64,000 bases of DNA from Isoetes taiwanensis (lineage: Eukaryota > Streptophyta > Lycopodiopsida > Isoetales > Isoetaceae): contig JAJEKV010000003.1 of NCBI GenBank assembly GCA_021234155.1, positions 28,875,166 through 28,939,165 on the forward strand, in the 5' to 3' direction. How positions within the stretch are numbered: the stretch's first letter is position 1; the number at the start of each line of letters is the position of its first letter. Positions 46,991 through 59,600 of the stretch are shown here, piece after piece. The notes under the pieces are model-generated. The model had not been told where the DNA came from. It did not search any database and saw only the letters and a list, made by a program, of their open reading frames with translations. Position numbers and translations under genes: made by a program.

Positions 46991-47989
46991 CTTGTATATT
47001 GAGTTTTCGATGCCTTTCTCGACTCACGCGAGTAGCGAAAGGCATGCTTGTCTGTTGATGAGACCATTTGTATGTTTGATTGTGTGGCCCGGATGCGACC
47101 ACAATGTATTATGATGATGCTTCTACGTTGCGTTTCACGGGCCTTTCACTTTCGCGGAGTGAGATTGGCAACTTGGTTGTACTTTCACTTTTATGGGCCT
47201 TTCTGACTCGCGAGTCGAAAGACACTACTCCGTCATTGGATGCGGTTGTATGGAATGAATGTTCTCCATTGTAATTTGATTTCAACATTCTTTTCTTCGT
47301 TTTGACTAATGGCACCGTAATTGTTAATCATACTCTCCTTGCTCCGGGTGGTTCGAGCCTGAGTCCGACACCGCCACGGATCCCTTCGGGCATCCGCGAG
47401 GAGACCGCTCCAGGCGACGCAGATCCCACTCAAAGGCGGAAAGAAATACCGTTCAGCACGGATCCGGTCACGCTACACTCTTGCCCGGCCTTTGGGATAA
47501 AGGTTGCTTTCGGGAATTGAGAGGTTGCTTCGCTACACCACAGGGATAAAGAAACGGCCGAAGAACAAAGAAAGTCGGGGAAGCTCAAAGCATCTTGCAA
47601 GCATTGCATAACATCCACGGAGGTTGGCGAAGGAGCATATTGATGGAAAGGCTGCGGGGGGAGTGGAGAAAGTCGAGGTGGGCGAGTCGGCGGTAGCTCG
47701 AGAGGCACCTCCACGTGAGGCATTCCACACCCTTGAGTTGCCCCAAGGCTTCACGGTCGGCGTGAAAGAAGCTAGTTAATCCCCTAAGGTGGACCACCTC
47801 ACGAAGATGATGTAAGCTGTAGTGGCAAGACCACCATGGTCTCTGGCGTCCAGATGTAAAATACATTGTACTGTTCAATTTATTAATAAAAATTCTTTTT
47901 TCAACTAGATCTTTGGTTTCAAACTTTAATGAATTTCCTTTGTTTTGATTTGCATTGTTCTTGTTCTCGACTTCGCTAACCCGAAAAGC
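45951..47989. repeat. Further dispersed CTCGACT palindromes
   Basis: Copies at 45,951-45,973, 46,004-46,030, 47,013-47,043, 47,199-47,222 and a damaged one at 47,963-47,989. The first follows the presumed donor at 45,924. The others lie in noncoding parts towards the right end of the block. Confidence 0.75.
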
Positions 47990-48109
47990 TGCGACAAAGC
48001 TTGAATCACGAGTTTTATTCAAAAATTCGAATTAAGGATAGTTTTCGGGTCGGGGTGCTCCTTTTTGTGTAAATTAACAGGGTTACGGAAAAAAGTGGGA
48101 ATGGAATGA
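46991..48109. other. Right-hand noncoding part of the 13.4-kb block
   Basis: Holds palindromes, short open frames without domains (47,430-47,754 on the minus strand is proline-rich but unidentified) and an AT-rich stretch at 47,860-47,960. It leads into the right terminal inverted repeat. Confidence 0.4.
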
Positions 48110-48134
48110 GTCCCACTTTAATTAAATACGACTT
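48110..48134 (-). repeat. Right terminal inverted repeat of the 13.4-kb block
   Basis: The exact reverse complement of 34,738-34,762, followed directly by AAGC, the presumed target-site duplication. Confidence 0.8.
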
Positions 48135-48138
48135 AAGC

Positions 48139-50734
48139 TCGATTTGGTTAAGAATAGGAGATTTGCAAGCTCAAGAAACAAAGGACAAAATGCCAGAAGC
48201 ATAGAGGGGATTTAATCTGCTGCTGCTGCAAATGAAAGAGTCAGACTGAAGCTCTCAAGTTTGGACAAAAGCTTTGCAAACAAAAGATTCCACTGAAGCT
48301 CTATCGGCCATTGAAAGGAAAATCTCTCTTTGGGACCCAAACCATCTACAACTAGTGCAAGGTTAAAAAATGGTTATAGAAAACATAATCTAGATGATTC
48401 CTAGGGAGCTTTTTGGTGCGGATCGTCTGGACTCTCCCTCTACGGTGAGGCGGCCGTGCAAAGGTCATGGCGTTGTTTGACTTGGGGAAGGGTGCCAACT
48501 TCGGCGCTCAACAAGAAGCTGCCCCGACCATTCTAATGCTAACTCTTTGTTCTAAATCTTGTCCAGAAAAATTCAAAAAATTGGCCTGTATGCTAATGAT
48601 GACTTAGGAAGCCAGCTGACAAAAAATCAGAATTTTATTTCGTACTATGCATTAATTACAAATTGATGAATATCTTGCTCTTTGCAAAAGTGGCCCTTGA
48701 CTTCCAATTGCCACATCGGAGAGAGAACAAATCAAACTCTATTCGCCCGATTGCTTCATGTTCTCAACTTCGGACTTCTCGGCCATGTCCCAAGTGCAAA
48801 AGACCAAGACTCGACTTCCAGAATGCAAACACTTCAAGAACTGGCAATTCACAGGGTCTGGCCTTTGGATCGTGGCATAATTCATGGGATATTCCCTCTC
48901 CACACATCCTATCCGCTGTTGACCTGATTTTAAAGGGGGCGCTTGAGGGCCAGACACCATGGGTTACAATAATATAATGGTGCATCAAGATAGTATAGAA
49001 GCATACTGGTAATCTATACAATACGATGTTATACTAATACAATAGAATACTGCACAACTCAAACATAGCAGCATCATTCTAATATGACATGAGCTTGGGG
49101 AATCGAACCCCAGTTCCAATCCGATGCTCAGGGCTTAAACTTATCTGAAGCTTCACAATCCAGTTTAATTAATGATCCTGATACAGCTCAGACTTGCAAC
49201 AGACCAGGGCTTGGGAAACCGAACCCCAACAACCATCCTATGGCCTTGGCTTACCCGATGAACCAGCCTTTGAAGATCTTCAACAAGTTCTTCTATGGCA
49301 GCGATCTGGCTGGTGCTCAAATACAATAAAACCTGATTATGCAAAACCCTCAAGGCAAGAACCGCAGTTATCACGAAACCCCTCAAGGCAAAAACATTGG
49401 TGAAAACACAAGGCAATCTGTCTCTCCTTTCATCTGTATTACAGAAGAAAAACCCTCATCGAATATGTGCCATTGAATGCCATTTTGCAGTTCTACAAAG
49501 TAGATGAATATACTACAAACTGTAAATAGTAGTAAGAAACTTATGCATGCAGCTGCCGAGACTACTGCTGCCATGAACCACTGCTGCTATGAACCACAAG
49601 GGAAAAAATAAACATAGCCCAAAGCACCTAAATCACTGCCAGAAGCTGTTTTGCTGCCAAATCGCAAACCAGAAAATTTTGGCTTCTAGATTAAAGCTCA
49701 GAAACTCTATTTTGTCTTAAGAACTTAGATCAACACGAACATAGAGCCAGCAGCGCATTAGGAGCCCCGAATTCGTTCCAATATCCTTTCAAAAGAACCA
49801 AATCGCTCCGCCAAACCGCACAGAAAGTAAACTAAGGGCACAAAATCAAATAAAAAAAACAGAGCAAAGCGAGGCAATCACCAAATCGACATAAAAGTTT
49901 TTATCTGCGATCTAGCAAACAAAACATTGGAAGCATAGATTGAACAGACGAGATTGTCTCTTCTTGCAAAAATGAGCATGTGGTTCCATCAATCCAATTC
50001 GGTTTAAATACAAGGCTCTGGGTACCCAGGAAATCCGGCTCACTCTCCGGCTTCTAATTACGGCCTGAAACAGATCGCTGGTCTTTATACCTAAGGGAAA
50101 CGCCCAGCCTTTGGCTGTGGCTGGCGCAACCTACTTCTGGGCTTATACTGAAGCAAAAGGGTGCGAGATAAATCCGGCAGGTGAAGAGAAATAAGAGACC
50201 TTTCAAATCGAATGCTCAAACACAGCGCGCTTGAGCTTTCAAATTGAATGTTGAAGCAGAAGAAGACGTGGCCACAGCAGAGTTTGAACTTCCCTTGTTT
50301 TGCAAACGGCCCATACCTTGGCGCATCCAATCCGCCATAGCCTGCCGCATATCACCTGCGCTCTGATTAGAAATTATGTGCCCCAGGCACACGCGGCCAT
50401 CTGCACGAACGGACCATCAATCCCTCACAAATAAACCCTAAATGCTTCTATTTCGAATCCAAGATGCCATCGTCAACAATGTACGTATGCTCATACGAAT
50501 ACAACAAAAAACCATTAACAATCATATGTTATAAAAATACGCTTTTTGATTGTGCAAACAATATTGTATATGACAGCCATATTTATTTTGCAACTAGTGC
50601 GGAAAAGGCCTAAACATACGGTTTGTGATTTAGGCCACATTATCGTCTAAACTCCTTTTAAAACAATTGGAGAAACTTTCTTTTTTATTTTCTCTTATTT
50701 GTGGACGTCCAATTAGCGTATTCTGTATTCTGTA
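48139..50734. other. No gene recognised; one candidate exon
   Basis: Mostly noncoding. A SINE-like pair of T-arm motifs lies at 49.1-49.25 kb (separate entry). A possible minus-strand exon (50,400-50,317, acceptor TCGTGCAG, donor CAAG|GTATGG) could encode DGRVCLGHIISNQSAGDM and MRQAMADWMRQ, but I cannot assign a family or find partner exons. Confidence 0.4.
49088..49255 (-). mobile_element. Two SINE-like fragments with box B motifs
   Basis: On the minus strand, GGGGTTCGATTCCCCAAGC (49,092-49,112) and a related GGGGTTCGGTTTCCCAAGCC (49,207-49,228) lie about 110 bp apart within partly similar sequence. Each resembles the box B/T-arm of an RNA polymerase III promoter. There is no full cloverleaf, so tRNA-derived repeat fragments are more likely than tRNA genes. 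Confidence 0.3.
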
Positions 50735-53700
50735 CTAGTAACAATGCCCAGCGTTGCTGGGCATAAGTTGGGAGCCTGAAAATGTTTTGGTCGAATGAGA
50801 AAATCGTCTAATAATAATCGAATTTTTGTATCCCACCCCAATGTTGTTGGGCATAAGTTGGTTGAAAATGTTTTGGCCGAATGAGAAAAACGTATAATAA
50901 TAATCCAGTTTTGTATCCAACCCCATACTGGGATTTAAGAAATTGAGGGCGACTTAATATCTCCTCTCCCTCCCTCCCTCCCTCCCTCCCTTCGCTCATA
51001 TTACCTAGATCCAAATCAATAAGCATAACATTGATTTGATGCTTGATGCTCTTTGAGATGCCTTCATTGATGTGTTTCTTTTCTTTTCCTTGCTTGATCG
51101 TCTAGGGATAGATATGTTGTCTTAAGTTGCATTGACACCTAGGAGATTATAAGATGCATCGCCCTTACTTGATGCTCTAGAAATAGCTCATCTTAAAGTT
51201 GTAGATGTGGTGAAATGCATCTCCATTGATATAACTAAAAACAAAACATTTCTGACGTTTAAACTTGAGTTCATGTGCGTGCAACATGTGCACAATATTT
51301 GATATTAAATATTCTTTCATAAACCTTGAACGGTTTCTTGCACATTAACTTATAGGTATACTTGACTCCTATAGGTATTTATTAACCTATAGGTATTATA
51401 AATGGCTTGAATGCGATGTTACCTTTGCGATGGATGGCTTGGTTAAATAAGAAGTTGCATTCTTGAAGATTTACTAATGATGATCTGGAATATTGTCGTA
51501 GTTGCAACATCTATATGTGATACGTATTGCTTCTCCTACATAATGCATGTTAATGATGCAACATTGAAGCTATAATTTTGTGCAATACCTTAAAACAACA
51601 CTTTATCTTTTGCGATATATTTAGGCAATGCTTTTGGGGCAAGTACTTTATCGATGGTCCTATTAAATAGCGCTATATTTTATCTCGATAGATTGAAGAA
51701 GAAGCACACTATGCATTTGAGTTGTTGTTCGGGTTTTCTTTATCTTCTTTAAGTATGCTATTTTGTTTTTCATTATTCCACGATTGTGAATTTATATATG
51801 GTACATCTTAGATTGGGACTGGAGTTAGATCACCTTCCATTTGTGTTACATGTGTTTAATGGGAGCTATTCCAACAATGGGCATTGGCCTTTAACAATTG
51901 TCTTGGATCTAGGTCATAATAGCCAAATTTGTAGAAAACTTTAAGTTAACAAGGTCGAATTCTAATGCACATCATTACCCATGGGTATGTTGCTCAAGTG
52001 TTGGTGATGTCTTGCTACAATATTGCAATGCCTTGCTATTAGTTGCAAGTCTTTTCCTATTGTTTACGGTCTTGGCACCACAATTGCGGGACCCCAAACA
52101 TAGGGCTGAGATACCTATTCTATATATGCAAAATGCATGGATAAATAAGCGGTATTGTAGGCATGCGTTAGCTTGAATGGCCGAAGGAGATTTTCAAGTG
52201 AAACAAAAAAAAATAGAGATGATCTTTTTCCATGTTGGTTTTGAGGTCCAAAGCTTGAACATGTAGCTCGAATACACCTCTTTACAATCTGATATGACCT
52301 CAAGGCGAGTAAATAGTTTTATAATGCCATAGGCATTAACGGATTGTCTACATTCATTGAAGCAAACATAGATCCCGTTACTTTGTTTGCATGTTGTTTA
52401 AATTTGTTCAAGCGCAATAGCATCCTTGATACAGCGATATCGACCAAATTCCTGTTCAAGTGGCGACTTACAAATCCAACTTCCGGCAATCCGCGGATAG
52501 GATAAAGCCGCGGTTTCGGTACCAAGGATTTATGCAGTTCAAGATTGTTTTGTGATTATACAAAATTTGAGATTTACCTTGGGAAACTTTCAAGAGTAGT
52601 TTTGAAAATATTATATCTTATTTGAGCTAGTAAAGTAAACTCATAGCTTCACCGGTAAGAACCCACGCATAAAATCACAAACTCGTCCATACTTTGTCTA
52701 AAATGGTCCTCCGTCCATTAGTCTTTCTAACATTTCAAATACATGGCATGCTATGATAGTTTGAGAAATAAAAAGTCTGTCTAGAAAAATTCATTTACTG
52801 TGGGCATCATTGGCTTAATCGGTGAAGGTGATTCGAACATTTTGTGCAAAAGAATTGTAAATAAAGACATGGAGGTCCTTCACCCGAGTAAGCGTCTACG
52901 CCATTCAATTAAAGCCATACATATTAACCCAACTTCTGTAGAAGTTCCAACATGCGTCTGATCAGCGACATCCTAAGTTGGCCCTAGTAAGCGGATGCTA
53001 TGAATCATTAGCGAAGACATCCATGCATTACATGAATCACGGACAAAGGATTAGTTTCACGACACTAAGGATAGAGGGCGCATTCTACATACATTTATGT
53101 CATGATACATGATTAGGTTAGAATCTGACTTCAAAGAATCCGTGATATTGTTGGCTGAAAAAAGAGAGCGTCGAGAGATCAAACTCTAGCTCCATCAAAC
53201 TATGAAATGAAGTGCTAATTTTTACATGGGAAACAACACCTACCTTGCAAGAATAGAGTTTCTTTGCATTTCATAACTCTCCACTTCGAGAAAAAGAGGC
53301 CCTAACCCGGAAGGTGTATCATCGACCCTCCGAGTTGGTGAAGAATCTCCAATATGGCAACATTTCCACCTTGAGGAATCTTCCACTTATACCATCCATG
53401 TCAAACGGTTCCAAGTAGAAGCTGCAATAATAATGTTGCGGGGAGAAAGATTGACTCCACGACACGGAATGACCGAGTTTAGCATTTGCTCATGCTTCTC
53501 TCTAATCGAAATGCATGGGCCATTCTTTGTGGCAAACTATGACGAGAAATCCTTTATAAAACTCCTCTAGAAACCTCACATGCATTATGGTGTCCCTCGG
53601 GCATCAATATCTTAGACTAAAAGCGAAGAGTAAGTCTTCTAATCCATTTCTTGTAGCAATTGTCCTAAAGCTAAAAAAGGAACAAATCACGATGATCCAG

Positions 53701-53956
53701 GAATGGATGGAGAAGCGAAGCTCGATGGTTGCCATGGCTGCACCATAGCTCTAACCCTATAGAGCTAACCCTATATGGCTGGGCTCTAATTTTGTATGGA
53801 TGGAAAAGCGAACTCTAACCCTATAGAGCCAGAAACGGAAGAGCTAAGAAAAACCTAAGAAAATCGTGGAAACAACCGACCGTTCGATCTAGACAAAATA
53901 ATGTAGACCGTCAGATTTAGGGCGTGGTCCATTACTTGCAGTAAAACATTATAATA
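50735..53956 (-). mobile_element. Non-autonomous Helitron (H2)
   Basis: The 3' end on the minus strand is a strong hairpin, GCCCAGC-AAC-GCTGGGC, then ATTGTTACTAG before a T (plus-strand 50,735). About 100 bp of the subterminal region is duplicated (50,741-50,838 and 50,839-50,935, sharing GGGCATAAGTTGG and AAAATGTTTTGG), with a second, weaker hairpin. The 5' end is not exact: near 53,940-53,956 the minus strand reads TATTATAATGTTTTACTGC, similar to the starts of H3 and H4, and H3 is inserted there. The interior has no Rep or helicase frame. A (CCCT)n run lies at 50,964-50,990. Confidence 0.5.
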
Positions 53957-56614
53957 CTAGTTAAGGTGCCCGGCGTTCTTTGAAACACAGGTTAAGTCGT
54001 AATGTTGGGGACCTATAAATGATAAGGCTACATTGCAAAATGACACGGTGAGCATTGTTGGGCTAGGAGGCGATTGTAAACTTGTAAGCGATGGACTATT
54101 ATCATGTTTATGAACAATACAAAATAAACTTGAATCACTATATGCCAGACAATGGACATGTTCATTTTCACATAATTGTTTCATTCTTCTTTATTATTTG
54201 AGAATGATGAAACATTAATTACTTATTCTCCACCATTTCAGAATGATGAAACTAACATAAAATCTTAATGTAAATTGATTTGATTTTAAAGATCATTCAT
54301 TGTTAACAACATTGACATGTCGTTAATAGACATATTAAATCATGAGCATTTTATTATAGCACTTTAGATAGTAAAACATGCATAAATGCGGGAGAAAAAT
54401 AACCCTATAATAGACCAAAACTATTGTTTCAAAGCAGGGCTATGCATTGGCCTTTTATTATGGTGAGACCAAAACTATTGTTTCAAAGCAGGCTATGCAT
54501 TGGCCTATTATTATAAGCTGATATGTTAATGTTAATACTTGTATTGTTTTAGGGATGAGCTATGTCATTATAATATACGCTAGAGAGAACTATCAAATAT
54601 TACTTTCCATTTTTTAATATGTTGGCGGTTATGCATGACATATAATCCTTGTGCAAAAGCGCATAATATATTGGAGGGTCCTAAGACGAGAAAAAAGAAT
54701 TGAAATTCAAAAATCTACCTCCTTAACATCATAATATTTTTTTCTTCTCTTGTGATCATTCTGATTTAAGATCGCATGAACACCACTGATAGAATGAATA
54801 TCGCACAATCACGGCCAAATATCAAATGGCAAAATCGCTTCTTTTCACAAAGCCTCCCTTGGCTCTCAATTATATCATACAAACTACACTAACACAACTC
54901 GTGATCAAATACCGAAACAATTACCTCCTTAGAAGGTACGAAACATTCATCAACAATTACCTCCTTAGAAGGTACAAGCTGCCGAAGCGTTTGGATAGCT
55001 TTCACATGACATTCACTTCCAACCTATATGCCTTTGCTATTTTTTGCAATTAGATTGTGTAGACAATCTATAGTCTTCGCCATAATCTAATGCTCATATT
55101 GCATGCGGCTCTGTTTGCAAAAGTAGAATCCACTTTCATGCTAACCTTATAAGATCATGTGTAGCGGGTGTTCTAGCAGATGATTGATTGGGAATGTTGA
55201 AACTACTTGCGATTGCCTTGTACTTTCAATCGACACTACTTAGAATCATAGATTGTATAGTTGTTCTATGTCCACTTGTTTGCCTCCATTGTGTCTATAT
55301 CACGTAACAACAAAATAAATATAGATCAACTATGAATGAAAAAAATGTCAATTTATGTCAACTTGAACGAGGGAAGGGAATGTTGAAAATACTTCGACTA
55401 GTTGCCTTCTACACTTCATGGACACTTCGGTTTGCTTCCTCACGAACACAAAGCCGGCACCCATTAACTATGTGAAATATTTAAGATCGCCGAGAGCTGA
55501 AAACTCTAGGACCTGAAGCATGTAACATGGATCGTCTTTGTCACTTTTTGTTGGTGCTTTGGCTATAAGCGAGACAACCAATTTGCTTTCGGTGTTCGGA
55601 CAACCAATTTACTTGGTACTTTGGCTATGGCACCTGACCAATTTGCTTTCCGGTTCTTGTTGTGTTTCAGCCATATGCACAAACATACACGAGAGAAGTC
55701 TTAATGTCAAATATGTTGCTATTGTGCCATGAGACAAAAACATGTTTATACGTTTGCTCAAATAGGGGCCAAGAAAAGACCAGCGAATTAGGCGAGAATC
55801 CTGCAATGGCTGCCCCTTTTAAGTTGATAGTTTGGCCCTGAGGGCGACCCGATTTACTTTCATTCTCTTTTGTAAGAAGAGGCAATTTTGGTTTGCAGCC
55901 ATATGCACTTGTGCTTCTCTGCTCTCATCACCGAGAACCAAATGAGTAACAAAACTACGGAAAAAAATACGAAACATAAGGAAATCTGCTTTATCCATAA
56001 TCATTCCGGCATAAAGAACTTTGTGCAAGCTTCAAAGTACGCAAATTGGAAGTCTCAAAAGAGCAAAGGAATTTTAAAGTCATACGCTCTGAGTCTCGAG
56101 AGAAGTCAAATCTGGGGCTGGGTTAGCGAAGATCATCATTCTAGTACTCAAAGCTATCTTCTTCATGCAAAAGGGAGCCGTTTGAAGAAAGCTCCCATGG
56201 CCAATTAAGACTGCTTTGCACTCCTGCAATGAAGCATCCGAAGCCTTTAACAAAATAAATAGGCCGATTTACACGGCCGATTTGCCCGCGATTTGCCATA
56301 GCCGATTCTTTATCTGCTCCACCTTCCCCATTTCTTGTGGCATACTATGGGAATGATGCATGTCGATTCTGTTGGTGGGAACAGAGGAAGAGAAAATTAC
56401 AACGAAACAAAAACCTAGCATCTCGGCCTTTAGATTGGGAATTGGGTGATGCCAAGCTTTGCCTCCATCGCCATAGGCGGGGAAGCCCTAAATCCTTAGA
56501 ACGAATCTCCATCAATCGGACCATTCGATCAATCCCCAGCCCTAGATCTAAGCCGTCAGATCTAGAGGCGAGGGTTTAAAACAGGACATACAACATAATT
56601 TTTATTATATAGGA
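53957..56614 (-). mobile_element. Non-autonomous Helitron (H3), 2.66 kb
   Basis: The minus-strand 5' end starts TCCTATATAATAAAAATTAT after an A (plus-strand 56,614). The 3' end reads AACGCCGGGCACCTTAACTAG with a following T (53,957). Only one arm of the usual terminal hairpin is intact. No Rep/helicase gene is present. Inside are short tandem duplications (54,412-54,513; ACAATTACCTCCTTAGAAGG twice near 54,920-54,975) and small frames without domains. Near both its right end and the right end of H2 is a similar GACC.TTCGATC..GCCGTCAGAT segment, suggesting one family. Confidence 0.55.
54412..54513. repeat. ~54-bp tandem duplication
   Basis: Two units, each AGACCAAAACTATTGTTTCA followed by AAGCAGG and GCTATGCATTGGCC, differing by small indels. 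Confidence 0.9.
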
Positions 56615-56618
56615 TAAA

Positions 56619-56660
56619 TCCTATATTATAAAATTATTGTGTATGTCTTCTTAAACCTAG
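56619..56660 (+). mobile_element. Second Helitron 5' end (H4), head-to-head with H3
   Basis: Starting after an A, the plus strand reads TCCTATATTATAAAATTATT, the near mirror image of the H3 start only four bases away. Similarity of the mirrored arms continues for about 40 bp (to a TTAAACC motif). The matching 3' end (hairpin plus CTAG) was not found to the right, so H4 is either truncated or an inverted duplication of the H3 start. Confidence 0.45.
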
Positions 56661-59600
56661 CCCTAGGATTGGGCGGTGAATATATCATGCCACGTGGGCA
56701 TCATCTCACCCTTATTATTGTGGTGTAGTTGTCTTCTCCGTGGAGCGTCCGCCATAGCCATCCTCTGCTTGGCTTCGAGTAAGCTATTAGGGTTTTTTTC
56801 TTCCACGCGTAGGCGGGAGCGGTTTGGTTAAGCCCGGATGAATAAGGTGCGAGGAATCAAAGATAATGGTCTTTGTGTAGAAATCCGTGACTTATGGGCT
56901 GTGAAGGAGGAATGAATGTCTGCGGGCTTTGGGTTTTGATCGAATATTTGATTCGGCCTTAAAAGCAGGTTGTCTTTGCCTGAATTATGAATAGCCGCAT
57001 CAAAAGAAGACAAGGGTTCATCACATGATGTATTCTTTGGAGTTACGGCCGGATATCACATCGATTGTGAGTCGGGAGAATCGGGAGGAGAGTTTATATG
57101 AAAACAAGACTTTGATTGGCTTAATGTTGTCTTTGCTGGGTCGCGGATGGCCGCATCAAAAGAAGACAAGGGTGGTGTATTCTTTGGATTCTGGCCGATA
57201 CCACATCGGTTATTGGGTTGTGAGTCGAGGCCGGGACATTCTCTTGGCGACAAGGCTCTAATATGGCTCCTTCATGCAATTTCTTTGGATGCATTTTGTA
57301 GGTGATATTTTTTTATGGCACTCAAGCTTCTTTGTCGGCAAAGGCACATTATAGCTCATGACATGTTCGATCGATGTAGGTCTATGTTACGGCTTCCTTT
57401 TTGAGCTTCTAGAAATACATCGATAAAATGTTTTAATTATTTGTCTTGGGTTGAGAATACTTGGGTGCCAAAAAAAGCACCGTCAGACTTCAATCTTTGA
57501 GATAAGCAACTATCTGGATGGGTACTCGAAGTTCCATTACGCCTATCTAACTTGCATGCACGGATGTTATCACGGGCACGAGGTTCTGGCTGGTTTAGTT
57601 CATTCTCATGTTGGCATTGCTTATAGATGGAAAATAAAGCATAAGCAACCACTTGTGATCATGCATGAAGGTAAGTTATACATTTTGAGTTATTCAATTG
57701 TGGCCGACTATCTTTTTGAATCTTGAGGATAAACAAAAGGCATGTCTTTATCTGCAAGTCATAACATATATATTAGTACTTGCTTCTTTGGACACATTTT
57801 GGAGTGTTGAAATATGCCTTTTGATTTGAAGAGCTTGAAGATCATTTTTGTCTCATGCGCTTTCACATGACCTTATTTGCAGATTCAATTGCAGCTTGAT
57901 ATGGTAATAACGGCAAGTGTACCCATTTTTGCTACCATTTAGAATCCCATGAAGTGAACCCACATAGTTTTGGGGCATATCACGTGTCTTGAGAGCTTTT
58001 GGACTGGCTCATGTACTTTGATCTATTTCACCCATTTGTACTCTGAATTTGAAAAACATATACCTAGCATCTTTTTATAGGTTGTTCCACTGAGCTTTCC
58101 AATGCATGCTCATGTTTAGGAAATGGAGCTTTCTTCTTAAAGTTACGACCCTATTAGTACTCTCTGCTGTAAAAACTAGACCCGACAAATGCAATTTGTC
58201 ATATTTGACATATTTAGACTAGGAATTTGAGAACTGTGTGCCTAAGATTTTTTTAGGTCTTTCCTTAAGCTTTTAAATGGATGCCCTGTTGGTGGAGCGA
58301 GGCTTGCATTCTTCATTTCATAGTTTGGCATCATTGGATTTTAGCTTCTAGGCTCTGCCTTAGTCTCAACAATTTTCTATGTTTGCCAAATTTGAGTCCT
58401 TTGATCTAAGTTTCTAAGTATGGTTTTAACGCAGATCAAATTTGTTTCAAAGAGTTGGCATGTTAGATGATAATCTAAACTTTGGGCGGCAAAGGCGGAC
58501 AACAAGATACGCCTTCAACTTAGATGGGATGTTAGTGGGGGCATTCATGTGAGATATCTTGAGACTCCTAAGTTAGTGTTGGTGTTGCGTGAAGGCACAA
58601 ATTCGACTATCTGAAATTTCCATGTTTTGATGAAGCAAAGTGGCCTTTCACGCAGCCAATAAGCAATCATGATATTGAAGGTTAGGGATTATTCCCTCAT
58701 GCATCTTGGATTTTATAATTCTCTTACGCCACAAGGCTATTATACAAAATTTGAAGCAGGCGGTCTGTTATGGGCGGAAATGGAATCTATTATTAACAAT
58801 TGGATATTCTAGATGGCTACGTTTTGTAAGCTGTGTCATATTTTGATGTGTTTATCCAACAATGAGCTCCACATTATATCAACTTCTCACCCATGGAATG
58901 ACTATGAGGAGCTAGGAAAATATAGAAAATATAGAGTTGCTTTTCATATTGGATCTACTAAAGCAAATAGAAGACTTTGTATGGCAAAATTAATTTATTG
59001 TTATTCTTCTTCTTTAAACCCCGTGTGGTATCTGAGGCAATTGCTAGGTGAAACTAATTGAAATTGCAATTCAATCAATATTCATTTTTTGTCGGTCAAT
59101 TTAAACATCTTTACTTTCTTTGTTGTTTATGAATAAACGAATTTGAAGAATATGGAAAATGCTCATGGATAATGGCGCTCATGGACTTGCAAGGAAACAC
59201 TTAAAGGTTATTATTTGTTGTAGTGCTTTCTACAATGGAGTGTGTTTGGCGCCACGACAAATTGTTTGAGATAAAATGGACTTGAGCAAGCATTGCTTTT
59301 TAGTATTTTGCTAATGTTACTTCGTATAACTTTTACTTGATGTAACTTATAATATAAGCAATAAACATCCATTGTCATTCATTATCTTCATGTAACATAC
59401 ATAAAATAACTGACATCGATACAAAGGTTCAACATTGTTTCGATATTGTTTTACATAATCCATGGAAAACGTTGTTAAAGCTTTGAAAAAAAAAATTGTT
59501 ATAATAAGAAGTTACAAAAGTTGGCTTATTACTGCAAGCCCTTCTTATTGCAGCCAAAACATTTACAGTAGAACTTATGCCAAAGAACAACTGGACACCA

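Larger units (their letters stand above)
34738..48134. mobile_element. 13.4-kb TIR-bounded block, putative giant decayed DNA transposon
   Basis: A perfect 25-bp inverted repeat (AAGTCGTATTTAATTAAAGT plus GGGAC) sits at 34,738-34,762 and 48,110-48,134. The four bases AAGC directly precede the left arm (34,734-34,737) and directly follow the right arm (48,135-48,138), as a 4-bp target-site duplication would. Further GGGAC motifs lie just inside the left arm. Within are: a broken DUF7869-type gene with a nested MITE on the minus strand, a field of ~90-bp modules, a broken plus-strand coding region, and a family of CTCGACT/AGTCGAG palindromes that I do not see outside it. The terminal structure suggests a cut-and-paste DNA transposon. 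The DUF7869 protein is the natural transposase candidate, by inference only. Confidence 0.6.
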
